Origin: Paramecium sonneborni
Lineage: Eukaryota; Ciliophora; Oligohymenophorea; Peniculida; Parameciidae
Direction: 5' to 3'
Length of the DNA: 64,000 bases
Assembly (NCBI GenBank): GCA_905182985.1
Contig: CAJJDN010000021.1
Coordinates: 466,802-530,801, forward strand
In this document: in pieces, positions 13,139-26,531 of the stretch
Layout of the letters: every line of letters begins with the position of its first letter
Position numbering within the stretch: position 1 is the stretch's first letter
Notes under the pieces: model-generated
The model's input: the letters and a program-made list of their open reading frames with translations, nothing else
Told to the model about the DNA's origin: nothing
Databases searched by the model: none
Program-made: the position numbers and the translations under genes

Positions 13139-15819
13139 TCAGAGATCAATCCTTTGATATCGTAAAGTAATTAATATTTTTTATTGTTTATTGCTACTTA
13201 TACTGCAGAGCTCTACTATCCAATTTTAATCAAAGTTCTACAAGATTCCTTAATTAATAATATTAGTAGATACTTCAACATCAGGCATTTTCATAATAAT
13301 TTAAATTCCTCTCTCTTCTTGATCTGCTTTCATTAATAATTCTGCAACCAATTCATAAGGTATTAAAATAGATTTTTTATTTTTTTCTGACATAATTTTA
13401 TCTAATTCATCCCATTTTTTATTATTTATTAATGTTTTAACTTTTGTCAATAGAATTCTATTAATAATATTAATCATAATTAATACCTACGATCAGGAAT
13501 TTTATATGTTTTAGCAAATTCTTTAGCAAATTCTGGTTTATCTTTAATGAAAAAAGCTTCCATAATAGAATTGATTGGTTTTTCATCCATAATATGTTGA
13601 TTTGGTTTTTTTCTTATTTTTTCAACTTCTGATTTCAAATCTGTTAGTATAATAATTTATTCAGCAATAATTCTTTTATAAAATTTATCTGTTGGATCTT
13701 CTCCAAAATACTTTTATGCCTGATCTAAGAACTTAATTTTTTCTTCCAAATTTTTTTATTAATAAGCTTAATTAATTGCAAATAATCCACATTCATCAAA
13801 TTTCTTGAAATATTGTAAATATTTTTACAAATATTTATTATCAAAATGTTTTAAATAATAATCTAGATGAGCCTATGAGATAGGATTTTGAGATAATGCG
13901 TTAAATTTATATGTTTCATTCATTTCTGTTTATAAAAATTTCAAAATAACAAAATAAATTAAATTAGAATCTTTTGAAATGATAGCATCTTCTAAAGCTT
14001 TTTCATAATAAGAATTATTATTTGTAGATTAAAAATTGGCCATCCATATTAAAACTGGAATTCTTTTAGCTAAAATTTATTCATTATTTAATAATTTTAA
14101 AGCCAAAGATTATTTACCAATTTCAATTGATTTTTAAGCAATTTATGTAAATGAAACTCCTCTTTCTTCTTTAATTTTTTCTTTAATAATTTCACACAAT
14201 TTATCATCATCCTATTATATTTCAACTTTACAACATGCCCAATGTGTATAAATAGAAGCTCTTTATTTAATTTAAAATTTAAGAAAACTAGAAATTTCAG
14301 TAGCTAAATAATGTAAATTATATTTTAAAAGTAATCCTATCATAATATCTGGGATTTTAATTAATTATAAAACTTATTCATATGTAATTACTCTTCCTCC
14401 AACTCCACCACTTCTTCTTAATGAATTAACTACTCTTAAATATCTAGCAGTTTCATTAAAAATATTAGGATCAAGATTTTAAGTACCTAAAAATATTTTA
14501 CCATAATTTCCTGCTTTTAATAATTTAATTTAATATTCAGGATTGATTTCAAATTATGCACATTTAATACAATCACTAACAGCTTCACTTAATAATTATT
14601 TACTTGATCTTAATTCATCATCTTCTATAGGACTTTTTGATTCAAATGATTCATAAGCACTATATAATTAAGCACCAGGTTTAATTGATAATTATTCAAA
14701 TACATTTATATATGAATCTGGTAATTTTCTTAATATTTCATTTTTTTTTTATGTTAAAACTCTCAATCCATCAAATTCAGATCTTAAAGAAAAATGTTAA
14801 TTACTCATTTTTATTTTTGTATAAGAATCATTAGATACTAAAACTATGTATTGTTACAATTATAAAACAACACAATCATCTCCACACCAATACATATTTC
14901 TTGGTCGTTCTAAAATACTAAGATCTTTTTCAGCTGATTCTTCTTTTTATACATCTTCTTCCTTTAAATCTACAGGCATTTAACGATATTCTGAAGATTC
15001 AAAATAGTTTTAAATAAAAGCAATAATCCATCTCTAACCATAGTACTATAATAATGCTAATGTTTTGTAAGTAGGTGATAGACTTAACATTTTAATATTT
15101 CTAAGATCTGGAAGTTTTTTATCAATATCATTCATTATTTTATCCTTATTATAATATATCTTCCATTTTTCATTCTCTACTATATGTAATATACCTCCTT
15201 CTGGGTTTGCTATTAATAATTCAACCTTTCCACTAGATGATTTTTAAGATGGAATAATTGACCAATGTTCTGGTTATTTTGTAAGTTAAGATGCTTTAAA
15301 TTATTATACTTCAGGTTCATGAGCATTGTTTACATAATAAAATTCATAATTCATTGTCATTAATACAAAACCATTATTAACAACTAGTGCTCTTTGTATT
15401 GGATTTTGCTTGAATTATTCTCCTAAATCATGGTTTTTCTTAGTTCCCTTAAAAGGATCAATTATATAGTAAATACCAGTTCCTTTTAATAATATTAAAT
15501 GTTCATCATCAAGAAAATCAAATAATGGAATCTAATTTCATTATTTTATTTTTACTTTATCTGTCTCTTTATATACAATTCTAGACATTATTTTGCCACT
15601 ATTAGAAAAGAATACTATTGAATCTTTTAAAATTTCATCTGTACGCATTAGAATAACCTAATCATAATTTTTTGTAGCTGCTAATGGACCACCCCATTTA
15701 GCAATAGCAATGTGCTAATAGTAAAAGTCAAGGTTCTTTTGTTCACCTGTTATAGGATTGAATTAATGAAACTTATAGTATTTTTTATTTAATTCTTTCC
15801 ATTGTGCACTTGGATCCAT
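13139..15819 (-). CDS. VPS16: VPS16, HOPS/CORVET tethering subunit
   Basis: 875 aa after removing introns 15532-15555 (24 nt) and 13458-13486 (29 nt). N-terminal beta-propeller region with AIAKWGGPLAA and NMYWCGDDCVV (the conserved WCG-D block), then GAQLYSAYESF, AVSDCIKCAQFE and the alpha-solenoid with RVVNSLRR, HYLATEISSFL, THWACCKV and PDRRILLTKVK. Length and order match VPS16. It acts with VPS33, VPS11 and VPS18 in tethering endosomes and lysosomes (in ciliates also phagosomes); the partners are not in this window. The start is the MDPSAQW methionine; the frame is open further upstream, but that extension is Tyr/Phe/Ile-rich and non-homologous. Confidence 0.92.
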
Positions 15820-16009
15820 AAAAATATTAATATTAAAAGTATGACCACAATTCTGAAAAATGAACTTATAACAATATTGTATATATAGAATATATGAAAA
15901 AATTAAATGCGCGCCGATTTGTGAGCATATATATCTGAAATTCAAAAAAAAGAAGAAAAATTTATCATATAGTTTTTTTTTTACCTATTTGTCCCTTATT
16001 ATTTTATAA

Positions 16010-19000
16010 ATGAGTGATTTAGAAAGTGAGAATGACCCAACAAATAGATAATCAGATAGACTACGAGAAAAGTAGAAGAGAAAGTATAACATGTTAGGTA
16101 CATTAGTAGGTACAACTTAATGGAAGTAGAAAACTACCTTTAAGAGTAAAATGGAATTAGTAATGAAAGAAGGTCTGCCAGAGCGATCAAGAGAAATTAT
16201 GCTGCTACAATGAGTGAGGAAGAAGAGTCAATGAATGAACCAACTTTAGAGAGTGAATCAAGGCGTATATTCGTTCCTGAGATTGATCAAATCTTGTGGC
16301 GAAAAACTGATCAACATACAGGGACTCTTTAATATTTAGTTAAATATAAAGATAGAAGCTATTTCCATACAGAATGGCTTGACGAATTGAGAGTATGTTC
16401 AATTTATTCATAATGGTCAGATCCTTAACGAGAAGAATGGAAAGTAGAAAATCAACAGATTCAATAAAGTGTTTGATAAACGCATTATGGAAGAATTAGA
16501 TGAAGTTGTTGAAGCTCAGTATTTTGATCCTGCATTTTAAGAAGTTGATCGAGTATTATCATGTACAGAAATCTTTCCCATTGTTCATCCAAAAAAAGGA
16601 TCAGAAATGAAAGGTAAGTGGGCAGAGAGTCTAACAAAAGTTATTTCTCATCTGCTAAATTTTAGTAGGAATTAAATTCATTATGGTGTATACTTTTTAG
16701 AGAGTAAAGCCATTCTTGATTTTGGCACCATAAATAATCGTTTATATTTGGGATAATACAAATCCAACAATGATTTTTGGAATGAATTAGGATAAGTTTT
16801 TAAAAGTGCAAATTAGGAATTTTAAGAAAATAGTGAAATGAGATAAATTAGTGATACTTTGAAAGAGTGTTCTATAATTCTTTATAACTTATGGTATGAA
16901 GAAGCTAAAAAAAATTATGAATAAAAATTATCACAACAAAGGTACATCAATGAAGAAGCTTATAAAAATAAAGTTAATGATGATCACAGAAATGATATCA
17001 TGCCTGAATTAAAGAAAGAAAAGATAAATGAATTAGTTCTTAATGTCTTAAATATTATTGATGAGAAATAATACACAATTCAAGAGAATCTAGCAGAGAT
17101 TGAATCTATTGTACAAGATTAGTTAAACATAAAATTAGAAATAAAGAATGAAGATTAATTTGATCTTGAAGATTATTTAAGATGTTAACTGTAATAAAAT
17201 GATGTAGATATTGATTAAGAAATGTAATTGGAAATGCTTGATTTTTAATAATAAATGGATTGTGTAGATCCAGATATCGAAGCTTGGAATCCTGGTGAAA
17301 AATCTTTTGATTGGTTATAAACAGATTTATTAGAAATAAAACTATTGAGTGAATAAGAAATACAAAAATTATCTTAAGAACCTGATCGATTATATTTAGT
17401 GAAATGGAAACATTTATCTTATTTAGAAGCTACATGGGAACCTGAATCTTTAATAGATTGTAGATAAAAGATTAAAGAATTTAAATAATTCAATAGAAGT
17501 TTAGATAAAGAAACACGAAACTGGTAGATGCAATAGAACTAAAATCATAAAATGTTAGTAGATTTAGAATTAGGTATTAAAAAGAAGAAACTATCAAATC
17601 TATAAATTACAGAGATTAGAAATTAATTGTATTTTTTGAATCAAAGAAAACCACCTCATGAATATACATAACTTACATAAACTATTTACAAAGATAAAAG
17701 ATTATTGAGAGACTATTAACTTGACAGTTTAAATTGGTTAATAAGAGCTTGGTATGAAGACAGAAATGTTATTTTAGCTGATGAAATGGGATTAGGTAAA
17801 ACTATATAGACAATTTCATTTTTAAATCATTTATATAATTTTGAAAATTATAGAGGACCTTTCTTAATCATAGCTCCATTATCTACATTATAACATTGGA
17901 AACGTACTGTAGAAGAATGGACTAATTTAAATGCAGTATTGTATTATGATCAAGAAAGTAGTGCTGGTAGAGCATTATGTAGATAATACGAATTTTTTTA
18001 TACTGATATTAGTATGAAAGGAGTCGTACTTTAAGCATCTGAAATTTATAAGTTCTAGATTTTAATTACTAGTTATGAAGTTTTTATGCAAGATTTCTAA
18101 ACTATTTTTATAAATGTTCCATTTTAATATATAGTGGTAGATGAAGCACATAAATTAAAAAATTCAAATGCAAGGATTCTGTAATCATTAAAGAAATTGT
18201 GTTGTTAAAGAACATTATTATTAACTGGAACCCCTATTTAAAATAATACTGATGAATTGTTTAGTTTATTAAACTTCATTGAACCATATGAATTTTCAAA
18301 TTTAATTACATTTAAAAGAGAGTATGGATAATTAGAAACATCTGATTAGGTAGATAAATTGAATGTATTATTAAAACCTTATATCTTGAGAAGATAAAAG
18401 GAAGATGTTGAATAAATGATTCCTCCCTTATAAGAAACTATTATAGACATTGAAATGACTACAATTTAAAAACATATCTATAAAGCAATGTATGAAAGAA
18501 ATAAGTCAATGTTAGAATAAGGATTTTCTTAATGGGCTGCTAATGCTGCTTCATTAAATAATTTAGAGATTCAACTTCGAAAATGTTGTAATCATCCATT
18601 TTTAATATAAGAAATGTAAAATGATCTTACAAAAGGATGTTAAAATAAGAATGATTATATTAATAAATTAGTCGAAAGTTCAGGGAAAATGATTTTATTA
18701 GATAAATTATTAAATAAATTTAGAAATGAAGGTAAAAAAATGTTAATTTTTTCATAATTTACAATGATGTTATCAATTTTAGAAGAATATTTGAAATTTA
18801 AATAAGTGAAATATGAAAAGATTGATGGATAGATAAAAGCAAGAGAAAGATAGAATGCAATAGATAGATTTAATGATCCTTTAAAAAAGAGAGAAGTATT
18901 TCTATTGTCTACAAAAGCTGGTGGATAAGGTATTAATTTGACAGCAGCTGAAATAGTAGTAATTTATGATTCTGATTGGAATCCTTAGAATGATGTTTAA

Positions 19001-21099
19001 GCAACAGCTAGAGCTCATAGAATTGGATAATCTAAAGAGGTTACAGTTTATAGATTAATTACTAAAGATACATATGAAGCAGAAATGTTTGAAAGAGCTA
19101 TTAAAAAATTAGGATTAGATTAAGCTATATTTATGAGTGGTCAATTTAAATCATGTGAAAGTTCATTTAAAAATAATAAAAATGATAAAAAAATGAGTAA
19201 ATAAGATATGGAAGTATTATTGAAAAATGGAATTATAGGTTTAATAAGTCATAATTAAAATGGAGATACATTTTAAGAAAAGAATATAGATGAAATATTA
19301 GAAAAGAATTCTAGAACTGCTAAATATTCTTTGATTAATGGTTCTTATACAGTTTCTAAATAATCATTTGTATCAGAAAAAACAGATAAATCAATAAGTA
19401 TATAAGATCCAAATTTTTGGAAAATAATATTAAAAAGTCAAGAAAGTAGATGTTAAAAATTAAGTAAAATGTTCGATCTACATATGTCTTTATAAGAATA
19501 GAAAAAGTATATGGAAGAGGTAGGAGATTGCGTAAATTAATTAATAGAATCTAAATTAAGTTAATCTAATTATAGTACTGATGATGAATAAATATTAACA
19601 GATTTGTTGAATAAAATTAATTCATCCAATTATGCCAAAAATTATAGAGAATTAGCAATGAATTGGATATATGAATTAAGCAAACCATCTAGAAGAATAA
19701 AGAAATTAACAGACATGGATTTAGGTAGAAAATAACAAAGAACAGTTGAAATTTAAGGAGAAGATGCGAGAAGATTAGCATCAAAAAGTAAAGAAGAATT
19801 AATTAAAAAACTTTGTTATGTATGTGAAAGACCTAATTGTTCAATTTTTTGTATGGGTCATTGTAGAAGATCTTTCCATTAAGCTTGCAAAGATTTATTA
19901 GAAACTACTGAATATATTAATATTGAAGGACCTGATCAAGACTTTTTAAATAATCATTCATTCCCTGAACTTAATTGGAGTGAAGAATAGCTTAAAGAAA
20001 ATCTTAATATAAGATATTCTTGTCCTGATTGTAGAAACTGTTTGGTTGTATGTTTACTATGTAAAACTAAAGGAACTTATCCACCTGAAAAAAAGTAAAA
20101 AGAAGAAGTTATTGCTTCTTCTGATGAAAATGATCCTCTTGAAGATAATAATGTGAGAAAGATTAAAAATAAATCAGCAATTTCTAAATGTTCTACTGCT
20201 AATTGCAATAGATATTTTCACTTAAATTGTATATAAGCTAATCCATTATCAAAGACTCTTGATTCAAATGTAGAATTATTTAGATGTCCTTCTCACGTTT
20301 GTGTATTTTGTAAAGTTAATTCTTCAAATACAACTACAGCTTTAATTCATTGTGTTCGATGTTGTAGATCATTCCATAGTAAATGTGCTCCTCCAGATGT
20401 GAAATCTAAAACTTAAAAGATTGGTAAGAAAGTTATGATTTGTGATCTATGTGCTAAATAAAAAGAAGAAAAATTTGAAGGCAAGATGATCGTAAAAATC
20501 TCAATAAAAGGATATTAAAAAAAATAAAAATAAGCTAAATTAGATTTTAAATAATTCGGAACAACTGCTAGAACTAGAAGAATTTATGAAAAGAAAAATG
20601 AAACAATGCCTAATAATAGAAGTTAATTAGATTCAAGTAGAAGCAACAGCCAAGATAAAATTGTTAAAAAGGTTTAAAGAAAATAATTCAAATAAGATAT
20701 TCATCCTTATTCATATGAAGAACTAGGAATCATTCCTGTTAAGTATTTTGATTATTCAAAATACACAAATGTAATATATATTATTAATATTATTAGGATT
20801 GGTGTAGGTATTGTGGAGCAAGGTTTGCATCTAATTTTACAAAAGGTCCTTGGGGTTCAAGAACTCTATGTACAATTCACTATATCAATTGGGGATAAAA
20901 GAAACAATTAGATCTATCAGAACATAATGATTTACCTAAAAGTCCAATTAATAGAGATGATCCTACAGAACTATAATTCCTTCAAAGGTTAAAGTTATTT
21001 TTATTTCTTAGATAAAAAGCAAAAGATCCTAACTTTGATCCAAGAAAAGAACTTAACATCTATAATGACGAGTAGTATCAAATATTTAATAATGACTGA
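16010..21099 (+). CDS. CHD-type chromatin remodeller with bromodomain-like insert, PHD and GATA-like fingers
   Basis: 1,667 aa with introns 16098-16129, 16393-16420 and 20771-20796. Domains in order: chromodomain 1 (about 75-117, YLVKYKDRSYFHTEWLDE); a bromodomain-like helical region (about 165-285, DFGTINNRLYLGQYKS...VFKSAN); chromodomain 2 (about 427-470, YLVKWKHLSYLEATWEPE); SNF2 ATPase with DEMGLGKT (about 560), DEAHKLKN (about 690) and helicase C with STKAGGQGINLTAA and QATARAHRIGQ; three Cys/His-rich PHD-type fingers (about 1247-1463); and a C-terminal CRYCGARFASNFTKGPWGSR GATA-like finger whose last Cys is His. ATP-driven nucleosome remodelling is well supported. PHDs behind the motor and a bromodomain-like insert between chromodomains are not the usual CHD layout. 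Intron 1 could instead be 16110-16129; both choices keep frame. Confidence 0.92.
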
Positions 21100-21829
21100 A
21101 TAATGTATAATTATGACAAGAGCTACTAAAATTTGGTTCTCTTTTATAGCCACAATTATATTTTGTCTTATATTTATATATTTCTTCAATTTTTAGAAAG
21201 ATATACTATGAAATCTGAGATCTGCTCTATCTTATTCATTCTCAAGACCTCATTTTACTGAGAGGGATACTACAAAAACACAAATAAATGCTTTTCAGAC
21301 CATAAATTTAGAATATTTGAAAATAAAGTAGATTCTCCTTTTCTTCTTGGTGTCATATTTCTATAATAATGTAATTTTGATTCTGCAATAAAAAATATTT
21401 TCATTCTTATATATACAATTACACCCTTTTCCAAATATTCTATTTTTACATATTATTTTCTTAATTAAATTTAATCAATTTTTAAAGTCATTTCTTATTA
21501 TATGATAACTTTAATTTTTGTTAATTAAAACAAGAATCAATTAGAAAAATTTTCTATAATAATTTTCAAAAGATATTAATTATAAAGAGAGGGATTATAA
21601 TTAATTTAATTTCCAAACTCTGTTAATATATTTAATGATCTATAATTTTATATTTAGACTCTATAATATAGTTATTAATTTATAATGGATCACAATTATT
21701 AAAAATAATAGTATTATGCAATAAAAAAATATAATAATTTATCGATGTCTGTATGATTAATAAAGTTTAATATTTGAATATATTAAAAATATATAACTTT
21801 TATTCTAAATATATAGATATCATAATTAA
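21100..21829. other. intergenic, possible tiny membrane ORF
   Basis: A 36-codon ORF at about 21113-21223 (MTRATKIWFSFIATII..., one TM helix) slightly resembles PET117-type starts but ends too early, and no intron rescues it cleanly. Other short frames overlap it. The rest (21300-21830) is featureless AT-rich 3' flank of two convergent genes. Confidence 0.35.
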
Positions 21830-24800
21830 TCATCTTTTCATGCATTAATTAAACTTTTTATTTAATTTTAATTAAAAGCTGTGATATTCTGATTCAAGAC
21901 TCTTTAACATTCTATTAGTAATTCTAAATCGTGAAAGGATAGTTTATTTTATTGATACATCATCTTTAATAGTTTTATCAAATTTCTAAATATATTTAAT
22001 TAGTTCCTTTTCAGTAGTTATACTAAATATTTCTGATTTAATTAATTATCCTAGATAATGAAGAATCTCATCAAATTCAAGATTTAGTATTTATTATTAA
22101 ATCAATGAGAATATATAAAATGTTGCTTTATAAAATCCTATTTTAGTATTCATTTTTACCTTTCCATTCTTCAGCTAAAAATAAATCCCAAATCACATTC
22201 AATATAGCTGATCTTTAACTATATTGAAATACATTAGAATATAAAGTAATAAACCAAGAAGCAACATAATAGGAGGCATCAATTTTTTAATCTTTTAAAT
22301 GTTGAGATAATTCAGGTAAGAAAATACATAACAATCTTTCAAAGGCATAAAATCCAGTTTTCTAGTATATAAAAATGATATTACCAATTTTGAAAAGTCA
22401 TTGATATATAATTCTTTAAAATAGAGATTCATCATTCTATCAAAAGCCTTATATGCAATTTCTTAATCTTAATATGTTAAATAAAGATATCCTGCTATAT
22501 AATTCATACCTTAACAATATCCAACTTCTTAATTATAAAAGGCATAAATTCTTAACAAACTTTAAAGTACATTTGAATTAATTTTGTCTTTGTGAATGTG
22601 AAGACTTCTCTAAACATCCAATTTGATAGTTTCTTCATAAAGATTATTAACATCCATTTCAATTCCAACTTTTGTTTTCATTTCAACATAATCAATATTT
22701 AATGATTACAATTTTAATGCTTAAGACATTAATTTCAATCTTAATTTGTGAGTAGATTCCTCTGAAAATACTTATGAATTTCCTAAATAGAATTTTTTAA
22801 TTTTATGTTTTAACTATTTATTAAAATTACTATTAAGAGTAAGTAATTTTTATGGTTTATCCTAAATAGATAAAAATCTAATTATTAATTATATATATAC
22901 TTTAAACAAGCTCCACATCCTTATATAATTTTATTTTCATAATCATACAATTTCTTTCTTTCATATTTTTCAGTTTTATGTGTTAAAACAACTTTACCAG
23001 ATTTAAAAAGTTTCTTCCATTAGGTATTGTGTAAATCTTCTTATTTTTCTAATAATTTAACTACATGATCCTTATCAATCTATTATTATTAAGATGCTAT
23101 TTAAATGATAATTTCTGCAGATATTTCTGAAGGTAATTTAAGAGAATAGATAAATAAATTAATTTCATCCAATATCATATAGCAAATTTCACTTTCATTT
23201 ACTTCTATCAAATTTGATTATTAGGTCCCAAAATTTTTGATCATTGACAATCCTTTTCCTATAATTCTTACACCTTTTTTTAAAATAGTACTTTATGTTT
23301 ATTACATAATAGATTAAGCCTACTTTCTCTTTTCATCAACTTTTTTTGCACTTATGAATTAAAACAATTCTATCCATCTATCAACTTTAGTCCATAATGG
23401 AATGTCTGATAATTAAGAGGCCAAATTGACTCTCTCTTTACCATCTATTCTTACTATTCTTATTGCTTTTAATAATAAATCATAAATATCTTCAGATTCA
23501 TAAATTTCATTCAAATCTACATAATTTAACCAATGTCTTATTAATTATAGTAACTCCATAAATTATTCAGTCGTTAGTGTTAAATAGAATTCTAAGATTA
23601 CTATTACTAAATTTACTTGCTTATTTATCTTAAATTGATTTAGTATGTAATTTATTTAATTAATTTATAAAATGATTTCTACCAGATGATTTCTATAAAA
23701 TCTACTTTATTTTTATTATTTATTCACATTTATCTGATAGATCAATTTAAAATAATTAATATAAATATTTATCCATTATCTTTTTTTCCTCTTCTGAAAT
23801 TTTATCTCCCACGATAGTCCATTGATTTTGTACTTATTGTATAGGATGAACTTAATCATGATTTTAATGATTCTTCTTCCATTATTCATAACTTATAAAT
23901 TCTTCTAATTAAAATTTAAATGCTTTGAATATAATCAAATTACATACAACCCTCTTATGTTTGCATTGTTTTTTCAATTAACTTTCTAATAGGTATCTTT
24001 GGATCTGTTTTCAACTTAAGTTCTAATTCAGATATTTTTTCTTCAAATTATGATTAATCTTAATCAAAAGGCAATAATTTCAATAATGAACTAACAGTCT
24101 ACTTTGTAAACATAATTCTATATCATTATTTATTTTGTACCTACTCTATTCATTTAAACCAACATTTGTAAATATTTTATCCCATTCTTAATGAAAATGC
24201 TTCCATTTTTCATTTGTAATTTATAATAATTTCTTATAGTCTTTTTCCATGCCATCTGCTAGTTCTTATATTCTTAAAGAATTGTTGAATTATTTTTGAA
24301 AATCGTCTTTAGTTGCATTTCCTTTTTCAATATGATCTATCATTTATTAAGCTTATTAAGATTTCTACTCAAATAATTTCATTAATTTCCAATATTCTTC
24401 TTATGTTTTACACATTTCTTTTCTTGTTTCTGATATTTCTGCTATTTGATTTTTTGATTCACTATTCAAACTTCTATTTGTTTATCTAAAATTCAAAATA
24501 AATTATGTGTAAGGCTCTGCAATTTCACTCTTTATTTTTTGAGCGGTATTGTCCCAATTTTAAGATAATCGTAATAAATAATTACTCACTTATTAATATA
24601 AACAAACTAAAATATCTGGTTCATTTCCACTACTAATTTAAGAGTGAAATTTTTGCCCAATATTTGATATATTCAAACTAAAATCATGGAGGCATGCTAT
24701 TAATTCTGTAAACTTCAATTATTTCATATAATTACTATCTTTTCTACTCCTGTAACATTTTGTGTTAACCCAACCATATATTCATATAACTTGTGTTATT

Positions 24801-24831
24801 CAACATTATAATAATCTATAGAATGATTCAT
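21830..24831 (-). CDS. F-BAR domain plus TBC Rab-GAP fusion
   Basis: 946 aa with seven introns (24750-24769, 24118-24140, 23923-23947, 23592-23616, 22878-22900, 22362-22384, 22138-22159); removing all gives exactly 947 codons. Residues about 20-230 form long helices typical of an F-BAR/FCH module (ELIACLHDFS, QVSNYLLRLSQNWDNTAQKIKSEIAEP, EMCKTQEEYWKLMKLFE). The C-terminal third is a TBC domain (GNSQVFSEESTHKLR, GYCQGMNYIAGYLYL, WFITLYSN, IWDLFLAEEW). Both catalytic fingers are present: IKLDVQR fits IxxDxxR and YCQ fits YxQ, so GTP hydrolysis by a Rab should be stimulated. Inferred role: coupling membrane curvature to Rab inactivation in trafficking. The intron at 23923-23947 ends AAG. Confidence 0.87.
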
Positions 24832-25262
24832 CTTAATTAAATATATAACAAAATAAATTCAAACTAAAAAATAATAATAAAAAATTTATATAATATATGA
24901 TGTAGTTTTGTACCTGGTAGTTTTTAAATAATCATAAACTTTAATTTCCAAAAAAATATTGAATAATAATTTAGAAATTTTAAAAATAAAATAATATTTT
25001 AGTTTATGAATTTTTATAAAATTAGAAATATATGTTAGGATATTAAAGAATAAAACCAAAAGATATAGGTTTATTATGAAATAATTATTTCTCTAAATAT
25101 TATTTTTAAATAATATAAAAAGAAAATAATGTTTTCATATTTTCAAATAGGCTAAATTTAAGCATTTGGAATTGGATTTTATATTTCTTTTTCAATTTCT
25201 CTTAATAATTTTACTTAGAGAGCAGAGTAAAATTTAGCTTATCTTGAAAATCTGGATAAATT
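24800..25262. repeat. 463-bp duplicate flanking gap (left copy)
   Basis: Identical as far as I can read to 26069-26531. It contains the first codons of the F-BAR/TBC gene and the last codons of the OSCA-like gene (stop equivalent near 25145). Direct repeats on both sides of an N run are what a scaffolder leaves when two overlapping contig ends are not merged, so this is most likely an assembly artefact rather than biology. Confidence 0.9.
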
Positions 25263-26068
25263 NNNNNNNNNNNNNNNNNNNNNNNNNNNNNNNNNNNNNN
25301 NNNNNNNNNNNNNNNNNNNNNNNNNNNNNNNNNNNNNNNNNNNNNNNNNNNNNNNNNNNNNNNNNNNNNNNNNNNNNNNNNNNNNNNNNNNNNNNNNNNN
25401 NNNNNNNNNNNNNNNNNNNNNNNNNNNNNNNNNNNNNNNNNNNNNNNNNNNNNNNNNNNNNNNNNNNNNNNNNNNNNNNNNNNNNNNNNNNNNNNNNNNN
25501 NNNNNNNNNNNNNNNNNNNNNNNNNNNNNNNNNNNNNNNNNNNNNNNNNNNNNNNNNNNNNNNNNNNNNNNNNNNNNNNNNNNNNNNNNNNNNNNNNNNN
25601 NNNNNNNNNNNNNNNNNNNNNNNNNNNNNNNNNNNNNNNNNNNNNNNNNNNNNNNNNNNNNNNNNNNNNNNNNNNNNNNNNNNNNNNNNNNNNNNNNNNN
25701 NNNNNNNNNNNNNNNNNNNNNNNNNNNNNNNNNNNNNNNNNNNNNNNNNNNNNNNNNNNNNNNNNNNNNNNNNNNNNNNNNNNNNNNNNNNNNNNNNNNN
25801 NNNNNNNNNNNNNNNNNNNNNNNNNNNNNNNNNNNNNNNNNNNNNNNNNNNNNNNNNNNNNNNNNNNNNNNNNNNNNNNNNNNNNNNNNNNNNNNNNNNN
25901 NNNNNNNNNNNNNNNNNNNNNNNNNNNNNNNNNNNNNNNNNNNNNNNNNNNNNNNNNNNNNNNNNNNNNNNNNNNNNNNNNNNNNNNNNNNNNNNNNNNN
26001 NNNNNNNNNNNNNNNNNNNNNNNNNNNNNNNNNNNNNNNNNNNNNNNNNNNNNNNNNNNNNNNNNNNN
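25263..26068. other. assembly gap, 806 N
   Basis: Run of N only. ORFs called through it are meaningless. Given the duplicated flanks, the true distance is probably negative, meaning the contigs overlap. Confidence 0.97.
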
Positions 26069-26531
26069 TCAACATTATAATAATCTATAGAATGATTCAT
26101 CTTAATTAAATATATAACAAAATAAATTCAAACTAAAAAATAATAATAAAAAATTTATATAATATATGATGTAGTTTTGTACCTGGTAGTTTTTAAATAA
26201 TCATAAACTTTAATTTCCAAAAAAATATTGAATAATAATTTAGAAATTTTAAAAATAAAATAATATTTTAGTTTATGAATTTTTATAAAATTAGAAATAT
26301 ATGTTAGGATATTAAAGAATAAAACCAAAAGATATAGGTTTATTATGAAATAATTATTTCTCTAAATATTATTTTTAAATAATATAAAAAGAAAATAATG
26401 TTTTCATATTTTCAAATAGGCTAAATTTAAGCATTTGGAATTGGATTTTATATTTCTTTTTCAATTTCTCTTAATAATTTTACTTAGAGAGCAGAGTAAA
26501 ATTTAGCTTATCTTGAAAATCTGGATAAATT
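26069..26531. repeat. 463-bp duplicate flanking gap (right copy)
   Basis: Second copy of 24800-25262. It contains a fragment of the F-BAR/TBC start (ATG at 26100 on the minus strand) and the genuine C-terminal end of the OSCA-like gene, which runs on without interruption to the right. Confidence 0.9.

Noticed and set aside
15763..15945. N-terminal extension of VPS16 upstream of MDPSAQW
   Set aside because: In frame, but Tyr/Phe/Ile-rich and without counterpart in VPS16; read as 5' UTR.
21113..21223. PET117-like tiny mitochondrial protein
   Set aside because: Only the first helix resembles the family; the frame ends at 36 codons and no intron of normal size restores the rest.
25234..26100. 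Long ORFs of about 280 aa
   Set aside because: They consist almost wholly of N from the assembly gap.
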